Positions 33,792 through 42,418 of a DNA stretch of 64,000 bases are shown piece by piece. Location of the stretch: assembly GCA_038522945.1 (NCBI GenBank), contig JBCBJV010000002.1, forward strand, positions 62,001 to 126,000, read 5' to 3'. The notes under the pieces were generated by a model. That model saw only the letters and a list, made by a program, of their open reading frames with translations, made no database searches and was not told where the DNA came from. The stretch's first letter is position 1. Each line of letters starts with the position of its first letter. The translations under genes and the position numbers were made by a program. The stretch is from MED-G105 sp038522945 (GTDB taxonomy: Bacteria; Pseudomonadota; Alphaproteobacteria; Caulobacterales; Parvularculaceae).

Positions 33792-34448
33792 ATGACCGAT
33801 AAATCGATTATTCCGCCATCTCCGTCTGAAGAAGCCTACCGGGTCGAACAAGATCAGGGCGAGGTTTTCACCAGTGACGATCCGATTGCGCTCTTTTCTG
33901 AGTGGCTGGCGCTTGCTGGCCAAAAAGAACCCAATGACCCAACGGCAATGGCGCTGGCGACCGTTGACGGGCATGGGATGCCTGATGTGCGGATTGTCTT
34001 GCTGAAAGATCTGGACCGCCGCGGACTGACATTCTTTACCAATACCGAAAGCGCTAAAGGCATCCAGTTGGCGGAAAATCCGCGGGCGGCGCTTTGTTTC
34101 CATTGGAAAACAATCCGTCGCCAGGTTCGCTTTCGCGGGGCAATCGAGCCGGTGACGGAGGCAGAAGCGGACGCCTATTTCGCGACCCGGTCGCGCGGCT
34201 CTCGAATAGGCGCCTGGGCATCTGACCAGTCCCGGCCGCTGAACGCGCGCGCTGATTTGGAAGCGGCTATCGCCGCAAAAGAAGCGGCCTTCGGGGAGGG
34301 TGAAATCAACCGCCCGCCCCATTGGTCCGGCTATCGGCTCATCCCCGACGTGATTGAATTCTGGGTGAACCGTCCTTACCGGCTTCATGACCGGTTGGTC
34401 TTTTCGAGAGCGGGCGACGGGTGGACGATCGGTCGGCTTTATCCTTGA
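33792..34448 (+). CDS. pdxH: pyridoxamine 5'-phosphate oxidase
   Basis: FMN enzyme making pyridoxal phosphate from pyridoxine or pyridoxamine phosphate. The 218-residue length is normal. The FMN/substrate residues are in VRIVLLKDLDRRGLTFFTN, FHWKTIRRQVRFRG, SRGSRIGAWASDQS and the family end motif PYRLHDRLVFSR plus W-x-I-GRLYP. It is divergent from aroC with about 137 bases between starts. Confidence 0.96.
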   Translation: MTDKSIIPPSPSEEAYRVEQDQGEVFTSDDPIALFSEWLALAGQKEPNDPTAMALATVDGHGMPDVRIVLLKDLDRRGLTFFTNTESAKGIQLAENPRAALCFHWKTIRRQVRFRGAIEPVTEAEADAYFATRSRGSRIGAWASDQSRPLNARADLEAAIAAKEAAFGEGEINRPPHWSGYRLIPDVIEFWVNRPYRLHDRLVFSRAGDGWTIGRLYP

Positions 34449-34465
34449 TAGGCAGATTGCAGAAG

Positions 34466-35374
34466 CTAGATCGCAATGTATCGCGATGTCATTGTTGGCG
34501 CGCCATCGCAAGTCACATTCCCGTTCGTCACGAGGCGGATCAAGTGAGCGTAGACGTTGAGTGCGGCCGCGGGGTGGAGGCGTTTGTCGACACTGGCATA
34601 CATGACTGGCACAATTTCACCGATGGTCTCACGGCCAGACTTTAGTTGCTCCACGATCTGACCATCCCGGAAAAAGCGATGGGCACGGACAGCGCGGGTG
34701 AAGGCTTGCGGGTTCTTTATGGGCGCACCGTGAGTAGGATAGTAAATTTCATCGTCCCGCGAAAGCAGCAGCTCAAGGCTCTCGATATAAGCGGCCATGT
34801 CGCCATCAGGCGGTGCGACGACCGTCGTGGCCCAACCCATGATATGGTCGCCCGTGAAGAGCGCTTTTTCTTCTTGAAGCGCAAAGCACAAATGGTTGGA
34901 GAGATGGCCGGGCGTGTGGACAGCCGTGAGGGTCCATCCGGGACCGGAATAAGTATCGCCATTGGCGATGTGGTGATCTGGCCGGAAGCGATAGTCGCCG
35001 CCTTCGTCAAGGGCCGGTGCATCGTCTCTTGCGTCTGCCACCGGGTGCGCGCCAAAAGCATGAACCGGTGTGTTGAGCGCCTCGGACAATTCTCTCGCTC
35101 CCCCACAATGGTCAAGGTGCGTATGGGTCACCAGAATGGCATCGACTTTTGCGCGGCCGACCGTTGCGACGACCGCATCGCAGTGGTCGCTTAAGGCTGG
35201 ACCCGGATCAATGATAACAATAGGCCCCTCAATAGAGCCCACCATATATGTGCCGCTGCCGGAATATGTGTAAGGACCAGGGTTATTAGCAATGACCCGG
35301 CGCACCAATGGGGAAAGCCGCTCACACGCCCCGTATTCGAAATTGAAATCCTTGATGAAAGGGATGTCACTCAT
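34466..35374 (-). CDS. MBL-fold metallohydrolase, LACTB2-like
   Basis: A 302-residue metallo-beta-lactamase-fold hydrolase. The zinc motif THTHLDHCGG is complete and is followed by the downstream ligands in VHTPGHLSNHLCF and FTGDHIMGW. The C-terminal winged-helix-like region (AAALNVYAHLIRLVTNG) matches the LACTB2/YfhI group, whose animal member is a ribonuclease. A hydrolase or nuclease role is plausible, but the substrate is unknown. Its stop is 12 bases from the ATP-grasp-like gene only in the sense that that gene ends upstream at 35387, so the two minus-strand genes are close and may be co-transcribed. Confidence 0.88.
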   Translation of the reverse strand: MSDIPFIKDFNFEYGACERLSPLVRRVIANNPGPYTYSGSGTYMVGSIEGPIVIIDPGPALSDHCDAVVATVGRAKVDAILVTHTHLDHCGGARELSEALNTPVHAFGAHPVADARDDAPALDEGGDYRFRPDHHIANGDTYSGPGWTLTAVHTPGHLSNHLCFALQEEKALFTGDHIMGWATTVVAPPDGDMAAYIESLELLLSRDDEIYYPTHGAPIKNPQAFTRAVRAHRFFRDGQIVEQLKSGRETIGEIVPVMYASVDKRLHPAAALNVYAHLIRLVTNGNVTCDGAPTMTSRYIAI

Positions 35375-35386
35375 GGTCTACGCGTC

Positions 35387-36316
35387 CTAGAGCTCAGTGA
35401 GGCGCGCATCGACCAGTTCGCTGAAGGCATCCGCTAGCCCACGCATGGCCTGGAGTTTGTCCCGGCCGGGCAGGGCAGATGGCGGGCCCATATCGGTCTT
35501 ATTCGTGTCAACAATGTAGACGCGCCCGTCATTGCGGTCGCGCAGAACATCGAGGCCCCCGAAATCGAGAGACATAGCTTTGGCGTAGTTGCCAATGAGG
35601 TTTTGTTCCTCTGCGGATAAAACTGCGTCGGTCGACACAAGATCGACCCGGTGGTTATCGTTGGTGAAGCGGATATCGCGCTTGCGTCGCTTCAGGTAAA
35701 CAAACGGGATCGTGCCGCCGACAACCGGCGTGCGGATGTCCACATAGTCATCTCCATCGAACGTATTGTCGATCAGGCGTTGGTAGACATAGCCCGGTTT
35801 TGATTTGGCGATCGGACACTGCACGATCCGTCCGTCGTGCTTGCCATTGGCTTCTGATTTCTCAACGGCTTCGCCGTCGTGAGTTAGCGGGTCAATTGAA
35901 AGCCCGTAGCCGAAGACTTCTTCAAAGACCCGGGCAACGACACTTTTGCGAATGTCAAAACAGCCAATGTTGAATGAGGGCTTGTTGGTTGGCGCGGGCG
36001 GCGGCGCGGTCAGAAACTCCCGGTCTTCGAAATAAAAATGCAAGTCTGCTTCTTGTGGGTCATCGACGATCTTGACGTCAGCTAGCTGACAAACTGGCCA
36101 GATTGCATAATAGGAATGGGGTTTGCGCGGGAAGAACGAGATCTTTGCGCGAGGTTCACGTCCGCGCAGCACACGGCTCGCCCGCACGCCTTGGACAATC
36201 CCCACGAAACTCGCAATCCGGAAGGCATCAAGGGCGAATGCCTTGGTTAGCGGGATTTGCGCGCCGGTTTCCTTCGCAATCAGCTGGTTTCCCGAAATTT
36301 CGAATTCTCGCAGCAC
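35387..36316 (-). CDS. ATP-grasp-like protein of unknown function
   Basis: A 309-residue cytosolic protein I do not recognise as a named family. The C-terminal segment AMSLDFGGLDVLRDRNDG followed by VYIVDTNKTDMGPP resembles the metal-binding end of ATP-grasp ligases (D-x-x-GG-x-D-V...N). A mid-protein QRLIDNTFDGDDYVDIRTPV and FVYLKRRKRDIRF also recall the grasp fold. A classic glycine-rich ATP loop is not evident. It may be a degenerate or divergent ligase/kinase. It starts with GTG at 36316 with GGAGC upstream, and precedes the MBL-fold gene by 12 bases on the same strand. Confidence 0.65.
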   Translation of the reverse strand: MLREFEISGNQLIAKETGAQIPLTKAFALDAFRIASFVGIVQGVRASRVLRGREPRAKISFFPRKPHSYYAIWPVCQLADVKIVDDPQEADLHFYFEDREFLTAPPPAPTNKPSFNIGCFDIRKSVVARVFEEVFGYGLSIDPLTHDGEAVEKSEANGKHDGRIVQCPIAKSKPGYVYQRLIDNTFDGDDYVDIRTPVVGGTIPFVYLKRRKRDIRFTNDNHRVDLVSTDAVLSAEEQNLIGNYAKAMSLDFGGLDVLRDRNDGRVYIVDTNKTDMGPPSALPGRDKLQAMRGLADAFSELVDARLTEL

Positions 36317-36596
36317 TCTTTGTTGCTCCGTGCCTACTTCTTGCCCTCTGGCATTGCCGATCCCCCCTTCATAAGGAGCTTCCCTCGGCGCTGCACCATG
36401 GAAATAGTATCTCCCCTAACGATACTGCAAGGAAATAAACTTGCTGCGATCAGCTGTTTATCAGGTTGCGATGCCATCTATGCGGGAAAACGGGCTGATT
36501 TAGCCTCGCACGGTTTTGAGGATGCTTTCGGGCTTAAGGTTTGCACCTGAGCCGGGGATGTGTGCCGAAAGTAAACAGAATGTTAACGCGCAGCCT

Positions 36597-36965
36597 ATGC
36601 GCCGGAGACCCTGCCAGGGGCTTTTGCTCGGGCTATTTTCCGTCTTGTTCGTTGGGTTGACCGAAAGTGCCGTTGCGGCCTCTGCCAGCCAACAGGACGC
36701 ACGGCCTGAAGCTGCGGGGAGTGTTGCCCTTGGCGAGCCCGATGGCGGTATCACCGATCATGTTTTTGTGGCTGCACCGCCAAACTTCCAGGTCGTTATT
36801 GAGCGAAACAGCGGGAGCTTCGTGGACTGTGGCGACGGCATGGACTTGACGCGCACTGACGCTGCCGGCCGGCGCATGTCCGATTTGGACTGTCGGGTGA
36901 CATTGACCGAAACCGTCGTGATCCCGGCGGCATCTGCCAGCGCGACAGTGATCATTCACTACTGA
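36597..36965 (+). CDS. small secreted protein of unknown function
   Basis: A 122-residue protein with a clear signal peptide (RRRPCQGLLLGLFSVLFVGLTESAVA, cleaved near AVA-ASA). It is followed by a low-complexity acidic stretch and a beta-rich mature part with two cysteines (FVDCGDGMD, SDLDCRVTL) that may form a disulfide. The frame is open from 36516, but the signal peptide begins at the ATG at 36597. No family recognised. It stands alone between a divergent and a convergent gene. Coding status is supported by the signal sequence only. Confidence 0.6.
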   Translation: MRRRPCQGLLLGLFSVLFVGLTESAVAASASQQDARPEAAGSVALGEPDGGITDHVFVAAPPNFQVVIERNSGSFVDCGDGMDLTRTDAAGRRMSDLDCRVTLTETVVIPAASASATVIIHY

Positions 36966-37009
36966 TCCAAACCGGATCGATAATTGACCTGACAGTTATT
37001 GGCCTAGCA

Positions 37010-37447
37010 CTACTGGTCCGGCGCGACCGCCTCCAACAGGGCCGTGTGACCACGGATGTCAAACCCTGCGCCCAAAGCCTCTTGAATGACAGTATCGATG
37101 TCTGTTCCAGTTCTGACAGACGCCATGGCGCGCACCATGACAGAACGGAAGCCGCTTTTGCAGTAAGCGAGAACGCCACCGGAGGTTTTGTCGACCGCTT
37201 CCTGAAAGGCATTCAGCATGGCTTCATTTATCCCCATCGGCCCCACCGGGAGTGAGACAAACGACAGGCCCAACCCCGTCGCACGCGTTTCGATGTCTTT
37301 GATCAGGGGCTGGCCCGGTTCCTCGCCGTCCATGCGATTGCTTATTACCAGACTGACGCCTGCGTCCGCGGCCGCCTTAAGATCAGCGTCTGTGACTTGC
37401 GGGCCGACCCAGAAGTTTTCTGTTATTTGGCTGAAGCGTGCGTCCAT
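37010..37447 (-). CDS. Blh/DUF442-type protein tyrosine phosphatase-like enzyme
   Basis: A 145-residue protein of the beta-lactamase-hydrolase-like (BLH, TIGR01244) group. N-terminal FSQITENFWVGPQVTDADL and the P-loop YCKSGFRSVMV (C-x-x-G-x-R-S, tyrosine-phosphatase signature) are intact. Relatives occur alone or fused to MBL or rhodanese domains and are linked to sulfide metabolism and biofilm growth. None of those partners is adjacent, though an MBL-fold gene is 1.6 kb away. The ATG is at 37447. Confidence 0.88.
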   Translation of the reverse strand: MDARFSQITENFWVGPQVTDADLKAAADAGVSLVISNRMDGEEPGQPLIKDIETRATGLGLSFVSLPVGPMGINEAMLNAFQEAVDKTSGGVLAYCKSGFRSVMVRAMASVRTGTDIDTVIQEALGAGFDIRGHTALLEAVAPDQ

Positions 37448-37554
37448 CGCTGACCTCGTTTCTTTTGGTTTGTTCCGTTTTTGACGAGCGAGCTTCTCAG
37501 ATGATTGGTGGAGCGTGGAAATTCAAGGTTTTGCACAAACGCGCAACGCACGTT

Positions 37555-37564
37555 GGGGGGGGGG
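37555..37564 (+). repeat. run of ten guanines
   Basis: A G10 tract in the gap between the Blh-type and GNAT genes, not inside a credible gene. Long G runs are prone to slippage and to sequencing error. Confidence 0.9.
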
Positions 37565-37656
37565 CTCGATACCAATCCGCGAGCACTTTAACGGCTTATG
37601 ACGCCCTAAAGCAGACGCTCGGGCTTGACCACTAGTTGCCGACGGCAGCCGATCGG

Positions 37657-38196
37657 TTAACTCAGTTGGCAGTGCATGAAACGCCAGTCACCGTGCAACG
37701 CTTCAGGCACCTCTGCTTCTGCATACGGAGGGATATCTGTAAATCCCGCCGCCTCGTAAAGTCGATGGGCGGAAGTCATAAAAGGGCCAGTGTCCAACAC
37801 CAATTCATGATAGCCAAAGCTCTGCGCGTCACGTACGAGCCGATCCAAGATCTTGGCGCCTATTCCTCCGCCGCGGCTCGCACGGGAGACGTAGATGCGT
37901 TTAATCTCGCCAACGCCGTCTCGTACGTGGCGGAGCCCGCCCATTCCAAGCGCCGTCTCTCCGTCGAAGACGACATAGACTACGCCGTTTGGCGGTGTTC
38001 CCTCACACAGCTTGTCTAATGAGCTGTGAACGTAATCAGAGATAGGCATCCCCAAAAGACTTGGTAGCGATAGCCCGAAACGCTCTTGCACCGAATCATT
38101 GATCCAGCGGAGATATTCGATATTGAATTGTATAAGCAGTTCGCGGTGCTGTTCGAGATCTGCTCGCACGAAATCCAAGTCCATCCACAGCCCCAT
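37657..38196 (-). CDS. GNAT-family N-acetyltransferase
   Basis: About 179 residues with the acetyl-CoA loop ASRGGGIGAKILDRLV preceded by GEIKRIYVS and followed by YHELVLDTGPFMTSAHRLYE plus AAGF, a typical GNAT C-terminal half. The substrate is unknown. The frame is open upstream to 38343, but the reasonable starts are ATG 38196 (MGLWMDLDF) or ATG 38184. The first half (LEQHRELLIQFNIEYLRWI) resembles the PhnO-like or small-molecule group. Confidence 0.85.
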   Translation of the reverse strand: MGLWMDLDFVRADLEQHRELLIQFNIEYLRWINDSVQERFGLSLPSLLGMPISDYVHSSLDKLCEGTPPNGVVYVVFDGETALGMGGLRHVRDGVGEIKRIYVSRASRGGGIGAKILDRLVRDAQSFGYHELVLDTGPFMTSAHRLYEAAGFTDIPPYAEAEVPEALHGDWRFMHCQLS

Positions 38197-38439
38197 GCTA
38201 CACGCGCAACGGATTAAATTAGAACAAGGATGCCTTGAAAGAAGCAAGCGGGCAAGCGCACCATTGGGCCGACTACTGCCCATCAAAGGTCTCAGCCAGC
38301 ATCTCATTCTCGCCCAAAGGCGGACTTTGAGCCATTGATGCAAAACGCTCTTTGTAAGAATAGCCCGCTAAGCGAGCCGGCAAGAGCCTCGGACGGAGGC
38401 CAGTCTTAATATTGCCCAAAACGTGTAGATAAGCGGTGT

Positions 38440-39126
38440 ATGCGTTGGTTTTTGAATTTCCTTGCCGTGTTACAGCTTACCACTGTGCTTTGTGCTTGCG
38501 AGCCCGTGGAGCTAACTCGTCACGACAATGAATACAGTAGGCTAGAAACGGGCGCAGAGGTCTTCGTCAGGATCTTCAAGGCCGAAAGCGAGCTCGAACT
38601 CTGGCTAAAGGCACCACAGGCAAATTCCTTCGAGCTGAAAGCGGTTTTCCCAATCTGTCGTTGGTCAGGTGACCTTGGCCCAAAACTGCGCGAAGGCGAC
38701 GGTCAATCCCCTGAAGGCTTTTACAGGGTGACACGGGCAAGCCTGAACCCTAACTCTTCTTTCCACCTATCCTTCAACTTGGGCTTTCCCAACAAGTACG
38801 ACCGCGCGCATTCACGAACTGGAAGCTATCTCATGGTGCACGGTGCATGTGTTTCTGTTGGGTGCTACGCCATGACGGATGCTGGCATTGAAAAGATTTA
38901 TGCAGCGGTCGAAAGCGCCTTGAAGGGCGGGCAGGACGCGGTCGACGTTCACATCTTCCCATTCCGGATGACGTCCGAAAACCTCGCATTGAGAGAGGGT
39001 CATGAGTGGTATGAATTCTGGCTCAACCTCAAAGAGGGCTACGATGCTTTTGAAGAAATGCACCGGGTTCCAAACATAGGCGTCAACCATAAGCGGTACA
39101 CCTTCCAGACGGCGCATGTTCCATAA
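38440..39126 (+). CDS. lipoprotein with YkuD (L,D-transpeptidase) fold, YafK-like
   Basis: A 228-residue protein. The signal peptide ends in the lipobox LCAC, so it should be a lipoprotein. The catalytic motif HGACVSVGCYAM matches the YkuD HxxxSxGC core, with the preceding SPEGFYRVTRASLNPNSSFH typical of the YafK/DpaA group. YafK (DpaA) cleaves Braun lipoprotein from peptidoglycan in E. coli; whether the same bond is cut here is inference. The long C-terminal region (EWYEFWLNLKEGYDAFEE...) agrees with YafK length. Confidence 0.85.
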   Translation: MRWFLNFLAVLQLTTVLCACEPVELTRHDNEYSRLETGAEVFVRIFKAESELELWLKAPQANSFELKAVFPICRWSGDLGPKLREGDGQSPEGFYRVTRASLNPNSSFHLSFNLGFPNKYDRAHSRTGSYLMVHGACVSVGCYAMTDAGIEKIYAAVESALKGGQDAVDVHIFPFRMTSENLALREGHEWYEFWLNLKEGYDAFEEMHRVPNIGVNHKRYTFQTAHVP

Positions 39127-39344
39127 GTCGTATTCACCACACAGCAGCGCAGGTGAGCCACAGACCGAGTATGGACGCGCTGAACCCATGAGCCTACGGG
39201 ACCGCAGCGATGCGCGACTTGGGCGCATGGCAACGGGAACACTGAAGCCATCACAGGAGTTTTCGTAAGCTCGCCCGCCAAAGACACTGGAGCCCCAACC
39301 CTGGCGGGTTTACTCTCGCCACTTCCAACATGGAAAGAATGATG

Positions 39345-39770
39345 ATGCCGGAAAACCTGTCTCCCTTTCATCTGGCGGTGCCCGTCGATGACCTCGCAGC
39401 TGCCGAGGCGTTTTATTCAGGCACATTAGGCTGCAGTCAGGGGCGTCGGTCGGAAAGCTGGATCGATTTCAATTTCTTCGGTCACCAAATGGTTGCCCAC
39501 CTTGCGCCCGGGGAGTGTCGAGCGGCGGCCCGCAATCCCGTTGATGGCGAAAACGTCCCCGTGCGCCATTTCGGCATGGTGTTGGGCGTTGCCGATTGGG
39601 AAGCGATCCGCAAGCAGATCGATGCATCTGACTTCGACTTCCTCATCGCGCCAACCATTCGCTTCAAAGGTGAGGCCGGTGAACAAGGCACCTTTTTCGT
39701 CTGCGACCCCGCAGGAAATGCCCTCGAGTTTAAGTATTTCAATGACTTGAGCCAGCTCTTTGCTGTTTGA
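39345..39770 (+). CDS. VOC-family dioxygenase-like protein
   Basis: A 141-residue glyoxalase-fold protein: FHLAVPVDDLAAAEAFYSGT begins the first module (metal His), HFGMVLGVADWEAI the second (metal His), and FFVCDPAGNALEFKYF supplies the glutamate. The metal triad is therefore complete, suggesting an active lyase or dioxygenase of unknown substrate. Four in-frame ATGs lie at 39330, 39339, 39342 and 39345. GGAAAGA at 39332-39338 favours the last. Confidence 0.85.
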   Translation: MPENLSPFHLAVPVDDLAAAEAFYSGTLGCSQGRRSESWIDFNFFGHQMVAHLAPGECRAAARNPVDGENVPVRHFGMVLGVADWEAIRKQIDASDFDFLIAPTIRFKGEAGEQGTFFVCDPAGNALEFKYFNDLSQLFAV

Positions 39771-39843
39771 GCCTCGCGGCCCGGCTCGCTTTCGCTTCGA
39801 CGGGATTTGAGCTATCGTCTCAATTCACAGCGAGGGGATTATT

Positions 39844-41154
39844 GTGGGCATCGTACTGAAGTTTTTCAAATGGGTCTTTATTTTACTGCTGGTCGCGATT
39901 TTGATCGCCGTCGCCTGGCCATGGAATGTTGTCGTCAAAGAGCGGCTCACGGCTGGACCATTCAAGGAGTATCTTGAGCAAAACGTTCAACGGATCGATT
40001 TAAATGATCCGGCCGACCAAATGAATTTTGAGGCCGACTTTTACAACAGTAAGCTGATTATCGTTGGCGAAGTCCACGGGGCTCAGAAGGCCCAGGATTT
40101 CGACTTGATGATGATGAAGCATTTGAATGAACGAATGGGCGTGCGCTGGCTCATGGCAGAGCTGAGCTATGTCCAGGCCGAGCGCTTTAACGCCTATCTT
40201 GATACGGGCGATGAAACCTTCCTTGAGCCGGTGTTTTCCCGTTGGCTTGCCAGCGCCACTCAGTGGGGGAACCAACAGCATTACGAGAAAATCAAGGCGC
40301 TTCGCGCATACAATCTGACTTTGCCGGAGAATCGACGCTTGCGGTATTTCGGCGTTGATCTGATCGGGAAATCCGAACGCCCGGACGCTGCTAATTGGCT
40401 TGCGGGCATGCTTGAGGACTTACCGGCTGATGCCCCTGAGGCGTTGATTGGGCTACGCGAAGCTGCCAGTTCCGTTGAAGACGACGCATTCATTGAGGCC
40501 GCAAAGGCAGCGCTCGCGGCAGATATTGAAGATTGGGTTGGCCTCGGCATCGACGTGCCGGGCGTTCGGTATCTGGCTCGAAATCTGATGTTGTCGCTGG
40601 AGGGCGCTAGTCGTTATACCGCAATCATTCCCAACGTGGAAGCCATGGTCCGCGAGTTTGGGATCGGCCAGGATGAACCGGTTTATGGGTTTTGGGGGCT
40701 GTTCCATTCCATGAAAGCAGTTGTCAATGACACCGCACGCCCCCTTGCGCTACGGCTGTCTGAAAGTGATTTGCCGTTCGCAGATGGTGTTACCACGCTC
40801 TTGATGTTGTATACTGACAGCATGATGAACATGCCGTCTCGTACCTTGCCGGAGTTCCTGCAGAGTGGTGGTCCCTATACGGATATGAGCATGAGCCAGG
40901 ATAACCCTTATCTTCTCTACACCTATGGTATCGGCGACATGCGCCATGTGGCTAGCGGGGCTGATGCCGCGATCTTTTCGCTTTACACGGACGACTCCCC
41001 GTACAGCAACAGCAAGCGTTTGCGCCAGACGACTGGTATCTTGCCAAAGCTGCAACGACTTGAATTGACCCCGCCGGATCAATCACCTGCCGAATACGCT
41101 GTTCTCATTAATGGATCGCCAGCCCTGACGCCGTATGTGGGTCAAGGGGATTAA
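39844..41154 (+). CDS. membrane-anchored EreA/ChaN-like protein
   Basis: A 436-residue protein with one N-terminal transmembrane helix (about 5-25) and a large outer domain. LIIVGEVHGAQKA (GExHG) and WLMAELSYVQAERF recall the EreA/ChaN/TIKI superfamily of metal-dependent or haem-binding hydrolases, and a later histidine in WGLFHSMK fits too. The precise branch is not recognised and no substrate is inferred. It starts with GTG at 39844 behind GAGGGGA. It stands alone, divergent in function from its neighbours. Confidence 0.65.
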   Translation: MGIVLKFFKWVFILLLVAILIAVAWPWNVVVKERLTAGPFKEYLEQNVQRIDLNDPADQMNFEADFYNSKLIIVGEVHGAQKAQDFDLMMMKHLNERMGVRWLMAELSYVQAERFNAYLDTGDETFLEPVFSRWLASATQWGNQQHYEKIKALRAYNLTLPENRRLRYFGVDLIGKSERPDAANWLAGMLEDLPADAPEALIGLREAASSVEDDAFIEAAKAALAADIEDWVGLGIDVPGVRYLARNLMLSLEGASRYTAIIPNVEAMVREFGIGQDEPVYGFWGLFHSMKAVVNDTARPLALRLSESDLPFADGVTTLLMLYTDSMMNMPSRTLPEFLQSGGPYTDMSMSQDNPYLLYTYGIGDMRHVASGADAAIFSLYTDDSPYSNSKRLRQTTGILPKLQRLELTPPDQSPAEYAVLINGSPALTPYVGQGD

Positions 41155-41303
41155 GGTTCAGCGTGGGGGTTCCGGGCAGTCACTAATCATTGACGCAATA
41201 TCTGCGATCATCAGTTTGCGGTGAAAATCACTTGGGCTGATGGTATTACGTTCATCTCAGGTTTTTCGGTGTATTGCCGATCCCATGTCCCGCCGAGGGC
41301 GGT

Positions 41304-42323
41304 TTATAGAGGCCCACGCACCTCTGTTGGCGTTAAGCGCGGTGAGCCCTCGCCAGCAATTTCTGCCTCGCGTACCAGGTCGGCAATGCGCCCGTTGAGT
41401 GGTGCAGAAAGACCATGTCTTTTACACAAGGCGACGATCGCTCCTTGAAGCTCATCAATTTCGGTTCTGCGCCCGCGATCAAAGTCTTCCCACATAGAAG
41501 AGCGTGCCTCAGGGTCAACTTTGATCATCCGGTCGGCAACCAGACGAAACAAGAAGTCCGGTAGGCGCAATAGGGTCAAAAAACGGTTCAATGGAACCGG
41601 CAGCGCCGGTCGGTAGGCGATCCCAACTTGATCGAGGATGCCCCGCGCTTCTGCGATTTGGTCTGCCAAGAGTAGCCGCCAGGCCCGCTGCATCAATTCC
41701 TCCCGAAGTGGCACACCCGAAAGGGCATTGAGGGCGTTGTTCAGATTTATGAGCAACTTTCCCCAAAGAACCGCTTCGATTTCGGTTGTTTCGATCACGG
41801 ATAAATCTGCGCTCGAAAGCGCGTCGGCTAGTGGCTGACCTTCTATGCGTTGACCCGCCTCGATCATGATGTCGCCGCTGGTTCCGCGGTGGAACGCGCC
41901 CTTGCCTTTCTGGACAACATTGTATGGCACCATCCCCGCAAGGACGGTGATGCTCGGCAATGCTGCCCGCAAAGTATCCGCGTTTGTTACCCCATTCTGT
42001 AGGCTGATGACGACGGCGCTTTCTTTCAGGAAAGGGGCCAACTGGGCTGCGATTTCTGCAGTGTGACCGCTCTTGACGGTGACGCACACGATGTCTGCTT
42101 GGGCCGCCGCATCGGGGCCTTCGCTTAGGGTCAGTCGGGTTGCCGGCACGAAGAGGTTTTGACCGGTGAAATCGGTGATCGTTATGCCGTGCGTGCGAAT
42201 GGAATCGAGCACTGATGCACGGCCGATCAGGGTTACGTCGTGGCCGTTCGCCGCGAGCGCCCCGCCCACATAGCCGCCGATACTGCCAGTGCCGGCAATG
42301 GCGATTTTCAGTTTTTTGTCCAT
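41304..42323 (-). CDS. panE: 2-dehydropantoate 2-reductase
   Basis: NADPH-dependent ketopantoate reductase of 339 residues, giving pantoate for pantothenate and CoA synthesis. The Rossmann motif IAGTGSIGGYVGGALAANGH starts at about residue 8. The catalytic lysine region VTVKSGHT, the ISLQNGV motif and WGKLLINLNNALNAL are conserved. I start at ATG 42323; the frame reaches back to 42419, but only from a non-conserved arm. Paralogues of this family act on other 2-oxoacids, so the assignment is likely but not certain. It is divergent from the FAD-linked oxidase gene (95 bases between starts). Confidence 0.85.
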   Translation of the reverse strand: MDKKLKIAIAGTGSIGGYVGGALAANGHDVTLIGRASVLDSIRTHGITITDFTGQNLFVPATRLTLSEGPDAAAQADIVCVTVKSGHTAEIAAQLAPFLKESAVVISLQNGVTNADTLRAALPSITVLAGMVPYNVVQKGKGAFHRGTSGDIMIEAGQRIEGQPLADALSSADLSVIETTEIEAVLWGKLLINLNNALNALSGVPLREELMQRAWRLLLADQIAEARGILDQVGIAYRPALPVPLNRFLTLLRLPDFLFRLVADRMIKVDPEARSSMWEDFDRGRRTEIDELQGAIVALCKRHGLSAPLNGRIADLVREAEIAGEGSPRLTPTEVRGPL

Positions 42324-42418
42324 CCCTTTGGGTGGTCGCTGATCTCCCGCGGGAAGGCAAGAGGTGGCTCGCGTTTTGCCAACTTGACGTTCGCTTCTGT
42401 GCACCTGAATTATGGCCA

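Noticed and set aside
37438..37635. A 65-codon open frame running through the G10 tract as a phase-variable gene
   Set aside because: No ribosome site, no recognisable protein character, and it overlaps the start of the Blh-type gene on the other strand.
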